NCBI GenBank assembly: GCA_030373045.1
Contig: JAUCPW010000003.1
Location: forward strand, 1 to 64,000
Source: Candidatus Fermentibacter sp.
Lineage (GTDB): Bacteria; Fermentibacterota; Fermentibacteria; Fermentibacterales; Fermentibacteraceae
Reading direction: 5' to 3'
Length of the DNA: 64,000 bases
In this document: piece after piece, positions 1 through 7,846 of the stretch
Layout of the letters: each line of letters begins with the position of its first letter
Numbering within the stretch: the stretch's first letter is position 1
Notes under the pieces: model-generated
Database searches by the model: none
What the model was told of the DNA's origin: nothing
Seen by the model: only the letters and a program-made list of their open reading frames with translations
Position numbers and translations under genes: made by a program

Positions 1-35
1 GTTGGGGGGGGCGGCCCCGGCCGGGCGGCCCCCCC
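1..35 (-). terminator. GC-rich hairpin downstream of the OMP gene
   Basis: Runs of seven G and seven or more C flank a short CCGG-centred core, so the sequence can fold into a very GC-rich hairpin just after the stop of the reverse-strand outer-membrane gene. The window starts here, so a following T-tract cannot be seen. The role as terminator is inferred from position. Confidence 0.35.
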
Positions 36-58
36 TCTTCGCAATCGGACAGGATGAT

Positions 59-553
59 CTAGAAGTAGATGCCGGCCTGGGCCGAGAGCCACATGTCGTC
101 GAAGTCCATCCAGTGGAGCTTGCCGGAGAGCTCGAGCTTCGTCCCTCCCAGCGGGAGAGTGGTGCCGAGATTGCCGTAGGCGCCGAGGTCGCTCTCGCTG
201 GCCTCGACATCCCCCGAGGGGGTGCTCCAGCTCGCGCTGTAGGCGTCGAGCTCGAGCCCGCCGCCGTAGAACACGGTGCCGCTGTAGGTGCGGAGGCCTG
301 CCATCACGGGGATGATGTGCCCTGAGTAGTCGTCGATGTCCAGGTCGGGCTGGAGGAAGACATAGCCCAGGCTGGCCTCGATGGCGAACATCGGCATGTG
401 CATGAGGAACTGCCCGCCTATCTCGGGGCAGGTGTTGTAGGCATCGCCGGCGTCACCGGTCGGGAAGAAGAGCCCGCCGTGGATGCCGAACTCCGAGTAG
501 CCCGCGAAGGCCGAGAATGCGGCCAGGATGGACAGCAGTACCGCCAACCTCAT
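59..553 (-). CDS. Small outer-membrane beta-barrel protein
   Basis: Predicted 164-residue exported protein. The N-terminus (MRLAVLLSILAAFSAFAG) is a signal peptide. The remainder is a series of alternating hydrophobic/polar strands rich in Gly, Tyr and Asp, and the chain ends in Phe, the classic last residue of outer-membrane barrels. Length and pattern fit the OmpA-like/porin-like 8-strand barrel group; no ligand can be inferred. The start was chosen at 553 because the Shine-Dalgarno AGGAGGGG lies just upstream and the signal peptide begins there; the longer upstream reading is Arg/Pro-rich and overlaps the HAD gene. It lies 32 nt downstream of that gene and is probably co-transcribed with it. 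Confidence 0.75.
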   Translation of the reverse strand: MRLAVLLSILAAFSAFAGYSEFGIHGGLFFPTGDAGDAYNTCPEIGGQFLMHMPMFAIEASLGYVFLQPDLDIDDYSGHIIPVMAGLRTYSGTVFYGGGLELDAYSASWSTPSGDVEASESDLGAYGNLGTTLPLGGTKLELSGKLHWMDFDDMWLSAQAGIYF

Positions 554-585
554 GTTCCCCTCCTGAAGCCGGCTGCGCCGGCCCG

Positions 586-1269
586 TTACTCCCGGAAGCC
601 CGGGAGGCCTGGCAGATCCCTCAGGCCGGTTATCCTCGCGATCCACCGGCCCGAGGGTGCGAACACCCCGTCGGGTCTGAAGTACACGAAATCGATGCCG
701 GCGGCCTGCGCGCCGGCCATGTCGCTTGCCGCACCGTCGCCTACCACGACGGCATCCTCCTTCGAGGAGGACAGGAGTTTGAGGGCAGCCCGGAAGAAGG
801 CCGGGTCGGGCTTGGCCATCCCCACCTCGCAGCTTATCACGAGAGCGTCGAAATACTGCATCAGTCCGGCATCCGCGAGGCGCGCCCTCTGCACGGGCCC
901 CAACCCGTTGGACACGGCCGCCAGCCTGCGCCCGGGCCTGACCGCCTCGAGGGTCTCGAGCGCGCCGTCGATCAGCCCGTGCTGTCGCGAAAGGGCCCGG
1001 AAGAAGGCGTCGAGGAAGACCGGGCAGTCGACCCTGTCACGGAGCGGGAAGATGGAGCGCAGCGAGGGATCGCTAGTGGCCGGCGCCCCGGGTCTGCAAG
1101 CCTCGATGGCCTGGACCGGATCGGAGTCGAGGAAGGCCAGGAGAGCGTTGCCGACGGGGTCCGGCGCCTCGAGGCCGAATTCGGAGAGGCTCTCGTCTAG
1201 GGCGGCCCGGCGCGCCCCGGCATAGTCGAGGAGCGTGCCGTCGAGATCGAACAGAACGGTCTTCCACAC
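586..1269 (-). CDS. HAD-superfamily hydrolase (YjjG-like phosphatase)
   Basis: 227 residues with all four haloacid dehalogenase motifs: the nucleophile loop DLDGT (Asp8 and Asp10), the Ser-Asn-Gly of motif II at 120-122, Lys153 in AKPDP, and GDGAASD at 177-183. A helical cap domain is inserted after motif I (type I cap). Such enzymes dephosphorylate small phosphometabolites, often nucleotides (YjjG) or phosphoglycolate; the substrate cannot be read from sequence. It is the first gene of a short reverse-strand unit with the beta-barrel gene and faces away from the HydG-like gene, so a divergent promoter region lies at 1270-1381. Confidence 0.85.
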   Translation of the reverse strand: MWKTVLFDLDGTLLDYAGARRAALDESLSEFGLEAPDPVGNALLAFLDSDPVQAIEACRPGAPATSDPSLRSIFPLRDRVDCPVFLDAFFRALSRQHGLIDGALETLEAVRPGRRLAAVSNGLGPVQRARLADAGLMQYFDALVISCEVGMAKPDPAFFRAALKLLSSSKEDAVVVGDGAASDMAGAQAAGIDFVYFRPDGVFAPSGRWIARITGLRDLPGLPGFRE

Positions 1270-1381
1270 GGCGCCCCTCCTCCCGTCGAAGCGGGAACCC
1301 GCGCCCCGACGGCCACATTATATTACACTGGTCAGGCAGCGGCATGGTGCCACGAAGTCAGCACCCGAACGGCGGTTATCG

Positions 1382-2839
1382 ATGAGCGGCGACGCATGGG
1401 TCTCGGGGGTGATACGTTCCGCCGAGGACGAGAAGTATCTCGAGAACGGCAGGGACTTCGTGGACGAAGCCCTGATCGGGTCGGAACTCGAACACAATTC
1501 CAGCCCTGATCCCGCGAGGATCGGCGACATCATAGACAAGTCCCTGTCCCTGGCGCGTCTCGATCCCTCCGAGACGGCCGCGCTGCTGAACTGCCGGGAC
1601 GAGGGGCTCTGGCAGCGGATGTACGAGGCCGGTCTGAAGGTGAAGCAGTCTGTCTACGGGCGCAGGATAGTCTTCTTCGCCCCGCTCTACGTATCCAACT
1701 ACTGCGTGAACAACTGCGAGTACTGCGGATTCAGGAGCTCGAACCGGGAGACGCAGAGGTCGAGCCTCACCGACGGGCAGCTCCGCGAAGAGATCCTCGC
1801 CCTGATACGGAAGGGCCACAAGCGCCTCGTGATGGTGTACGGCGAGCACCCGCGCTCGGGGGCCGACTTCATCGCCCACACGATCCGCCTCGCCTACTCG
1901 GTGAAGGAGGGCGGCGGAGAGATCCGCAGGGTCAACGTGAACGCCGCGCCCCTGTGCGTCGACGACTACAGGAAGCTCAAGGAGGTGGGCATCGGGACGT
2001 ACCAGGTCTTCCAGGAGACCTACCATCCCGCCACCTACCGGAGGCTCCATCCCGCCGACACAGTCAAGGGCGACATGAGATGGCGCCTCTACGCCCTCCA
2101 CAGGGCCCAGGAGGCCGGCATAGACGACGTGGCGATCGGCGCCCTCTTCGGGCTCTACGACTACAGGTTCGAGGTCATGGCACTGCTTCTCCACACCATG
2201 AGCCTGGAGAAGTACTTCGGAGGCGTGGGTCCCCACACCATCAGCTTCCCGAGGCTCGAACCGGCTCTGAACACCCCGTACACCGAGAACCCCGCACACC
2301 GCGTCAGCGACGAGCAGTTCAAGAAGCTCGTCACGGTGCTGCGGCTCTCGGTGCCGTACACCGGCCTGATCCTGACGGCGCGCGAGCCGGCGGAGATCAG
2401 ACGAGAGGTCATCCCGGTGGGCGTCACGCAGATCGACGCCGGGTCGAACATCGGCATAGGCGGCTACTCGTCGGGCACGATCAAGGGCGAGAAGCAGCAG
2501 TTCATGCTGTCCGACCCGAGGTCCCTGGACGAGGTCGTGGGCGAGCTGGTGGACATGGGCATGATCACGAGCTTCTGCACCGCCGACTACAGGTGCGGGC
2601 GCACCGGCGGCTGCTTCATGGGCTTCTCGAAGTCCGGAAAGATCCAGGGCTTCTGCATGCCCAACGCCGTGCTGACCTTCGCCGAATACCTGCTCGACTA
2701 CGCTTCGCCCGCTACGAGGGAGAAGGGCTGGGTGCTCCTCGAGAAGGAGCTGGAGTCCCTCCCGGTCGACGGGCCGCGCGAGATCGTGGCGGGATACCTC
2801 GAACGCATCAAGGCGGGGGAGAGGGACCTCTACCTGTGA
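1382..2839 (+). CDS. HydG/ThiH-family radical SAM tyrosine lyase (HydG-like)
   Basis: 485-residue cytosolic radical SAM enzyme. The SAM-cluster motif CxxxCxxC is at Cys108, Cys112 and Cys115 (NYCVNNCEYCGF), followed by the HydG/ThiH-type TIM barrel. The C-terminal extension characteristic of HydG (CTAxYRxGRTGxxFM, then KSGxIxxxCxPNA) is present. HydG cleaves tyrosine to give CO and cyanide ligands for [FeFe]-hydrogenase, using a C-terminal auxiliary cluster held by CX2CX22C. Here the first and third ligands (Cys399, Cys425) are kept at the right spacing, but the second is Asp402, and two extra cysteines appear at 405 and 411. No hydE, hydF or hydrogenase gene is nearby. A divergent HydG with an altered auxiliary-cluster site, or a paralogue with another product, are both possible. 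The start at 1382 gives the usual family length. Confidence 0.82.
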   Translation: MSGDAWVSGVIRSAEDEKYLENGRDFVDEALIGSELEHNSSPDPARIGDIIDKSLSLARLDPSETAALLNCRDEGLWQRMYEAGLKVKQSVYGRRIVFFAPLYVSNYCVNNCEYCGFRSSNRETQRSSLTDGQLREEILALIRKGHKRLVMVYGEHPRSGADFIAHTIRLAYSVKEGGGEIRRVNVNAAPLCVDDYRKLKEVGIGTYQVFQETYHPATYRRLHPADTVKGDMRWRLYALHRAQEAGIDDVAIGALFGLYDYRFEVMALLLHTMSLEKYFGGVGPHTISFPRLEPALNTPYTENPAHRVSDEQFKKLVTVLRLSVPYTGLILTAREPAEIRREVIPVGVTQIDAGSNIGIGGYSSGTIKGEKQQFMLSDPRSLDEVVGELVDMGMITSFCTADYRCGRTGGCFMGFSKSGKIQGFCMPNAVLTFAEYLLDYASPATREKGWVLLEKELESLPVDGPREIVAGYLERIKAGERDLYL

Positions 2840-3096
2840 GCGCACCGTCCCGGGAGGAGCTCGAACAGGCCGCGGGGCTGCTCGAGCATGACCACCCGGG
2901 GCTCCACGTCAGGTTCGCGCGCGTGATGGGCAGGAGGCTCTCGCATCTCGCGGGAAGCGCCTCCCCCGAACCAGGTCCTCAGGTCCTGGTGAACCTGGAT
3001 GACGGCCTCGCGGCCGTGATTTCCGGCAGAATCCCCTTCGAGGGGGAGGAGCTGGAGGCCGCTGTCAGGTCCGCGCTCGGGAGGGCCTCCCCCTAG
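2836..3096 (+). CDS. Small hypothetical protein coupled to the HydG-like gene
   Basis: 86 residues, not recognised. It starts with GTG inside the stop of the HydG-like gene (GTGA overlap), so translation is almost certainly coupled. The sequence is two predicted amphipathic segments: an N-terminal Glu/His-rich helix, a beta-like middle (VLVNLDDGLAAVI), and a C-terminal Glu/Ala helix. There are no cysteines, signal peptide or membrane segment. Coupling to a radical SAM enzyme suggests a partner, chaperone or substrate-handling role, but this is inference. Its TAG stop shares the palindrome CTAG with the stop of the convergent urocanate hydratase gene. Confidence 0.6.
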   Translation: MSAPSREELEQAAGLLEHDHPGLHVRFARVMGRRLSHLAGSASPEPGPQVLVNLDDGLAAVISGRIPFEGEELEAAVRSALGRASP

Positions 3097-5111
3097 ACGC
3101 CGTCCAGGGCCGCGGACACCGCTTTCGGGTCGGCGGGCACGGGCAGCGTGACCCGCATGGCCCCGTCAGACTCCATTGCTCGCGATACTGCGAACACCGC
3201 GCCGGGGTTCCTGGCCCAGGCCCTCCTCGCGAGGCCGTTGGCCACGTCCCACGACAGCATGGAGGAGGCTCTGCGCGACGCCTCCGGCGATCCGTCGAGC
3301 AGCAGGCCGAACCCTCCGTTGGTCACTTCGCCCCAGCCCACGCCGCCGCCGTTGTGCAGCGACACCCAGGTCGCGCCCCTGAACGAGTCTCCGATCACGT
3401 TCTGTACAGCCATGTCGGCGGTGAACGAGCTGCCGTCCCTGATGTTAGCGGTCTCGCGGTATGGCGAGTCCGTCCCTGAGACGTCGTGGTGGTCGCGCCC
3501 GAGGACTATCGGGCCGGAGACGACCCCACGGGCAACGGCGTCGTTGAAGGCCAGCGCGATCCCGATCCTACCGGGATGGTCGGCGTACAGGATCCTCGCT
3601 CTCGAACCCACCACCAGCCGGTTCACCTTCGCCTGCCTGATCCACAGGAGGTTGTCCAGGAGCTGCTGCCGGGTCTCCGGAGGGGCTTCCGAGGCCATCC
3701 CCGAGAGCACCTCGCCGGCGATGCGGTCGGTCGCGTCGAGGTCGTCGTCGCTGCCCGAGCAGCAGACCCAGCGGAAGGGGCCGAAGCCGTAGTCGAAGCA
3801 GACCGGGCCCATGATGTCCTCGACGTACGATGGATACGAGAAGGAGCCGTCCTCCCCGAGGATGCCCTCGGCGCCGGCTCTCGAAGCCTCGAGCAGGAAT
3901 GCGTTTCCGTAGTCCCAGAATGCCATGCCGGCCCCGGCGACCCTGTTGATCGCCGCCACCTGCCTGCGGAGCGATGCGCCGACCGCCTCCCTGAATCCGG
4001 CAGGATCGGCCGTCATCATCAGGTTCGACTCCTCGAACGAGAGACCGGCGGGGTAGTAGCCTCCGGTGTACGGCGCGTGCAGGGAAGTCTGGTCGCTGCC
4101 GAGGTCGACGGGGCAGCCTTCGGCGGCCAGCCTCTCCCAGAGGTCGACGACGTTGCCCAGGTAGCCCAGGGACAGGGCCTCGCCCGACGCCCGCGCCTTC
4201 TCCATCCTGGCCATGATCCTGTCCAGGTCGTCGTCGGATTCCATCAGCCAGCCCTGGTCCTGCCTCTTCCGGAGGGCCGACCCGTTCACCTCCGCCACGA
4301 CGCAGACGGCACCCGCTATCACCGCGGCCTTTGCCTGGGCTCCGCTCATCCCGCCCAGGCCGGATGTCACGAAGACCTTCCCCGAGAGGTTCCTGCCGGG
4401 TTCGAGCCCGAGATAGAGACGGCCGGCGTTCAGGAGGGTGATGGTCGTGCCGTGCACGATGCCCTGGGGGCCGATGTACATGAAGCTGCCCGCGGTCATC
4501 TGGCCGTAGGATGTCACTCCGAGGGCGGACATCCTGTCGTAGTCCGCCCTGGACGAATAGTTGGGTATGACCATCCCGTTGGTGACCACCGCTCGGGGCG
4601 CGTCGGGATGCGACGGGAAGAGGCCCATGGGGTGTCCCGAGTAGAGCGCGAGGGTCTGCTCTCCCGTCATCTCCGACAGGTACTGCATCGTGAGCAGGTA
4701 CTGCGCCCAGTTCTGGAATACGGTGCCGTTCCCGCCATACGTGACCAGCTCGTACGGATGCTGCGCCACGGCCGGGTCGAGGTTGTTCTGGATCATCAGC
4801 ATGATCGCGGCGGCCTGACGGCACTTCGCGGGGTACTCGCCGATGGGGCGGGCCTTCATCTCGTATGACGGCCTGAAGCGGCGCATGTAGATCCGCCCGT
4901 CCACCGCCAGTTCGCGGGCGAACTCCGGCGCGAGCCTGCCATGCCACTCTGCGGGGAAGTAGCGGAGGGCGTTGGCGAGGGCCAGCTCCCTGCCCCTCCT
5001 GTCGAGCACCTGCGGCCTGGCCGGGGCGTGGCTGATCCCGGGGGCCTCGGGGGGCATGTCCGGAATCGACGCCGGGATGCCCTGCCTTATCTCATCCGCG
5101 AATGCGGTCAT
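3093..5111 (-). CDS. hutU: Urocanate hydratase
   Basis: 672 residues, the length of the longer bacterial urocanase form. It converts urocanate to imidazolonepropionate, the second step of histidine degradation, using tightly bound NAD+ as an electrophile. Visible family features are YGGNGTVFQNWAQY (125-138), the Gly-rich NAD segment GLGGMSGAQA (251-260), WDYGNAFLLEA (399 on) and the late Cys pair at 450-451 in FRWVCCSG, near the expected catalytic Cys. The start at 5111 follows a GAAAGAAAGG ribosome site; upstream sequence is not protein-like. No hutH, hutI or hutG lies in the window, so the rest of the pathway must be elsewhere. It converges tail to tail with the small gene at 2836. Confidence 0.95.
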   Translation of the reverse strand: MTAFADEIRQGIPASIPDMPPEAPGISHAPARPQVLDRRGRELALANALRYFPAEWHGRLAPEFARELAVDGRIYMRRFRPSYEMKARPIGEYPAKCRQAAAIMLMIQNNLDPAVAQHPYELVTYGGNGTVFQNWAQYLLTMQYLSEMTGEQTLALYSGHPMGLFPSHPDAPRAVVTNGMVIPNYSSRADYDRMSALGVTSYGQMTAGSFMYIGPQGIVHGTTITLLNAGRLYLGLEPGRNLSGKVFVTSGLGGMSGAQAKAAVIAGAVCVVAEVNGSALRKRQDQGWLMESDDDLDRIMARMEKARASGEALSLGYLGNVVDLWERLAAEGCPVDLGSDQTSLHAPYTGGYYPAGLSFEESNLMMTADPAGFREAVGASLRRQVAAINRVAGAGMAFWDYGNAFLLEASRAGAEGILGEDGSFSYPSYVEDIMGPVCFDYGFGPFRWVCCSGSDDDLDATDRIAGEVLSGMASEAPPETRQQLLDNLLWIRQAKVNRLVVGSRARILYADHPGRIGIALAFNDAVARGVVSGPIVLGRDHHDVSGTDSPYRETANIRDGSSFTADMAVQNVIGDSFRGATWVSLHNGGGVGWGEVTNGGFGLLLDGSPEASRRASSMLSWDVANGLARRAWARNPGAVFAVSRAMESDGAMRVTLPVPADPKAVSAALDGV

Positions 5112-5237
5112 TTCGGGCCTTTCTTTCTCGGGTCCGTCTCCCTGCCGGGGAAACCTAATCCAGCCCGGGTTCCCATGCCAGACCACCGGCCCCATAGTCG
5201 GAGGGAAGGTGCCGATCTGCTAAAAAGGGAGGTCGAA

Positions 5238-5858
5238 GTGTCCGGGTCCCCGTCTGTGAAGATGGCCTCGTCGGATCACCCCATCCATGCACTAGTAGCG
5301 GAGAGGTGGAGCCCGTACGCGTTCGACTCCGGGCCGGTTCCGGATGCCGACCTGGAATCCCTGTTCGAGGCCGCAAGATGGGCGCCTTCGGCATACAACG
5401 AACAGCCCTGGAGATACATCGTCGCGAGGCGGGCGGATCCGGAGCATTTCGAGAAGGTGCTGTCATGCCTGGTCGACGGCAACAGGGTCTGGGCGGCCTT
5501 CGCCCCGGTGCTGGCCCTCGGCGTGGCATCCCGCCGCTTCTCGCGCAACGGCAGGGAGAACGGCACCGCCCTCCACGACCTCGGCCTCGCATCGGCCAAC
5601 ATCCTCGTCGAGGCGACCTCGCGCGGGCTGTTCGTGCACCAGATGTCCGGCATACTCCCCGACAGGGCACGAGAGCTGTTCGGCATCCCCGAGGGCTTCG
5701 ACGCGATCACCGGGATGGCAGTGGGCCGACCCGGCCACCCCGGCGGGCTCCCCGCCGATCTAGCCTCGCGCGATCTGGAGCCGAGGGTGAGGAACCCGCT
5801 GGCCAGGTTCGTTTTCGGTGCGCACTGGGAGGAGCCTGCAGCCTTCCTGGAGGCCTGA
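5238..5858 (+). CDS. Nitroreductase-family flavoprotein
   Basis: About 206 residues. The N-terminal pattern ERWSPYAFDSGPVPDADLESLFEAARWAPSA... followed by NEQPWRY is typical of the FMN-dependent nitroreductase family: the Arg-Trp/Ser-Pro start of the FMN site and the APSAYNxQPW segment. These dimeric enzymes reduce nitro groups, quinones or enones with NAD(P)H; the physiological substrate is unknown. GTG at 5238 was chosen because AGGGAGG lies 6 nt upstream; an in-frame ATG at 5262 has no good ribosome site. It heads a + strand group with the cupin at 5897 and is divergent from hutU. Confidence 0.85.
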   Translation: MSGSPSVKMASSDHPIHALVAERWSPYAFDSGPVPDADLESLFEAARWAPSAYNEQPWRYIVARRADPEHFEKVLSCLVDGNRVWAAFAPVLALGVASRRFSRNGRENGTALHDLGLASANILVEATSRGLFVHQMSGILPDRARELFGIPEGFDAITGMAVGRPGHPGGLPADLASRDLEPRVRNPLARFVFGAHWEEPAAFLEA

Positions 5859-5896
5859 GGCGTCCGGATGGTTCCTTTCGACGGGAGGAGATGGAA

Positions 5897-6226
5897 ATGG
5901 GAGATGGAGAGGGCGGGATCGTTCCCGTGACGAGGCTGGCCGGCCTGGTGGAGTATCAGGAGGGATCGGTCGTCAGCCGCGAGCTGGTGAGGAAGCAGGC
6001 GGGCACCGTGACCGTGTTCGCCTTCGATGCCGGACAGGGGCTCAGCGAGCACACAGCCCCCTTCGACGCCATCGTCGACGTCCTCGAAGGCGAGGCCGAA
6101 GTGAGCATCGGCGGGATACCGCACATGGTAGGTGCCGGCGAATTCATCGTCATGCCCGCGGGCAGGCCGCACTCGCTCTCCGCCGTGGAACGCTTCAAGA
6201 TGCTGCTGGTGATGATAAGGGGGTAG
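5897..6226 (+). CDS. Cupin-domain protein
   Basis: 109-residue single-domain cupin. The conserved beta-barrel motifs are present, but the first metal-binding motif is reduced: HTAPFDAIVDVLEGEAEVSIGG carries His and Glu, and the second motif is GAGEFIVMPAGRPHSL. Family members act as small isomerases, dioxygenases or effector-binding sensors; no reaction can be assigned. Start 5897 places GGAGG 8 nt upstream; an ATG at 5891 would leave no spacing. It lies 38 nt after the nitroreductase, probably in the same transcript. Confidence 0.8.
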   Translation: MGDGEGGIVPVTRLAGLVEYQEGSVVSRELVRKQAGTVTVFAFDAGQGLSEHTAPFDAIVDVLEGEAEVSIGGIPHMVGAGEFIVMPAGRPHSLSAVERFKMLLVMIRG

Positions 6227-6227
6227 C

Positions 6228-6458
6228 ATGGTGACAAGCCGTGCAACACCCCGGGAATCACCGGAACGGATCGCGGGCCGGCGGGGACCGGGAGGAGCGG
6301 CCGGGTTCCTCGTGCTCGCCGCGGCCTTTGCTATCGCTGCAGCGGCATTCCTCGTGAACCCGGCGAGCCGTCCGCTGGGGCGCGGGGCCGACCCCGCGGG
6401 ACGGGACGGCAACCGCCGCGGGGGAGATGCACGGAGGGGCGATGAGGAGTGTTCTTGA
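6228..6458 (+). CDS. Possible small single-span membrane protein
   Basis: 76 codons starting one base after the cupin stop. A basic N-terminus precedes one hydrophobic segment of about 20 residues (FLVLAAAFAIAAAAFLV), and the tail is Arg/Asp/Gly-rich. No family is recognised. Position suggests a third gene of the nitroreductase-cupin unit, but composition in this GC-rich DNA can produce such readings by chance, and no strong ribosome site is visible. Confidence 0.4.
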   Translation: MVTSRATPRESPERIAGRRGPGGAAGFLVLAAAFAIAAAAFLVNPASRPLGRGADPAGRDGNRRGGDARRGDEECS

Positions 6459-6588
6459 CACCGCGCTGGTGCTGGCCGATGTTGAATCTACATGGTCCCG
6501 CCACCCCGGCCACTGCATATCCCCGCGCTGCCGGGATGACCGGCCGAACAGCCGATAGCACCTTCAACCGTCTCGAAAGGAGAGATCG

Positions 6589-6969
6589 ATGGCCGGGGAG
6601 AACGGAAGACACGGCTGCCTGACGGTCTGGCTGCTCCTCCTGCTGCTGTGGAACCTCGTCCTTATCCTGACCTACACGGGATGCAACATGGTGCAGTGGT
6701 TCGGCGACGTGGGCGAGCCCTTCGGCTGGTACTTCCCGATCATGATCGGGCTGGCCGTGGCAAGCCTGGTCTGCGTGATGGCGATCTTCAGGTGGAGGAA
6801 GTGGGGCTTCTGGGGCCTGCTCATCATCAGCGCCGTGAAGGTCGTTCTCGAAGTCATGGCCGGTGGCACCGGCTTCGCGGTCCTTTCCGGCGTCGTGTTC
6901 TCGATGCTGATCCTCTACGGGGTCCTGCACATAGGGAGCGGGAACAAGGGCTGGCCGCAGCTCAGGTAG
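6589..6969 (+). CDS. Four-helix integral membrane protein, unknown function
   Basis: 126 residues with four hydrophobic segments (approximately 10-30, 45-65, 72-92 and 97-115), short polar loops and an amidated-looking end rich in Gly and Lys. AAAGGAGAG lies 5 nt before the ATG. No catalytic motif is visible and I do not recognise a named family. It sits 34 nt before the aquaporin gene, so the two may be co-transcribed, perhaps both connected with envelope or osmotic functions (inference). Confidence 0.7.
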   Translation: MAGENGRHGCLTVWLLLLLLWNLVLILTYTGCNMVQWFGDVGEPFGWYFPIMIGLAVASLVCVMAIFRWRKWGFWGLLIISAVKVVLEVMAGGTGFAVLSGVVFSMLILYGVLHIGSGNKGWPQLR

Positions 6970-7003
6970 CATCCCCGCCCACAGTGGAGATGGAGGGAGC
7001 ATC

Positions 7004-7696
7004 ATGAAGAAGCTGGGTGCGGAGTTCTTCGGGACCTTCTGGCTGGTCCTGGGAGGCTGCGGCAGCGCAGTACTGGCCGCGGGCGTCCCCGGGGTCGGCA
7101 TCGGATATCTCGGCGTAGCGCTCGCGTTCGGCCTGACCGTGGTCACCATGGCCTATGCCATCGGCCACATCTCCGGGTGTCACCTGAACCCTGCCGTTTC
7201 GATAGGCCTGTGGGCCGGGGGCCGCTTCCCGGCGAAGGACCTCCTTCCGTACATCGCCTCCCAGGTCCTCGGCGCCATAGCTGCAGGTGGAGTGCTCTTC
7301 CTCATCGCGAGCAGGACCGCGGGGTTCGACGTGACCGCCGGTTTCGCGTCGAACGGATTCGCCGCCCACTCGCCACAGGGATATTCCATGGGGGCCGCGC
7401 TCATCTGCGAAGTGGTGATGACCATGATGTTCCTGCTGGTCATCATGGGTGCGACCGACAAGCGGGCGCCCCAGGGCTTCGCACCTCTCGCGATCGGCCT
7501 CACGCTGACGCTGATCCACCTGATCAGCATCCCCGTGACGAACACCTCGGTGAACCCCGCGCGCAGCACCGGGGTCGCCGTATTCCAGGGCACCTGGGCC
7601 CTCGAGCAGCTCTGGCTGTTCTGGGTCGCGCCCATCATCGGCGCGGTAGCAGGTGCGTTCGTCTACAGGTTCGTGGGGGGCAGAGCCGAGAAGTAG
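7004..7696 (+). CDS. aqpZ: Aquaporin (AqpZ-type water channel)
   Basis: 230-residue major intrinsic protein with six membrane spans and two half-helices carrying the NPA motifs at 62-64 and 184-186. The selectivity-filter positions match AqpZ: Phe42, His172, Thr181 and Arg187, which points to a water rather than a glycerol channel. GGAGGGAG precedes the ATG. A strong hairpin terminator follows at 7720. Confidence 0.93.
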   Translation: MKKLGAEFFGTFWLVLGGCGSAVLAAGVPGVGIGYLGVALAFGLTVVTMAYAIGHISGCHLNPAVSIGLWAGGRFPAKDLLPYIASQVLGAIAAGGVLFLIASRTAGFDVTAGFASNGFAAHSPQGYSMGAALICEVVMTMMFLLVIMGATDKRAPQGFAPLAIGLTLTLIHLISIPVTNTSVNPARSTGVAVFQGTWALEQLWLFWVAPIIGAVAGAFVYRFVGGRAEK

Positions 7697-7719
7697 CGGC
7701 GTCACCCCGGGGGACGACG

Positions 7720-7752
7720 GGTCCGGGCCATCCGCGGCCCGGACCTTTCTTT
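7720..7752 (+). terminator. Rho-independent terminator after aqpZ
   Basis: A perfect 10-bp stem (GGTCCGGGCC at 7720-7729 with GGCCCGGACC at 7736-7745) with a 6-base loop, followed directly by TTTCTTT. It separates the aquaporin gene from the methionine operon. Confidence 0.8.
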
Positions 7753-7846
7753 CCGCCCTCTTCCGGGCAGGCTTGCGGAGGTACGCGGCGATGCACATAA
7801 AGCCGGGTATCGTCCGGACGGCAGGGGACCGGAACCGGGCAACACG

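Noticed and set aside
1376-2845. Long reverse-strand open frame of 489 codons opposite the HydG-like gene
   Set aside because: It mirrors the real gene's codon pattern in GC-rich DNA, has no family similarity and no ribosome site; the + strand reading is a recognised enzyme.
3486-4868. Long + strand open frame of 460 codons opposite hutU
   Set aside because: Antisense shadow of urocanate hydratase; the translation is Gly/Arg/Val-rich without domain features.
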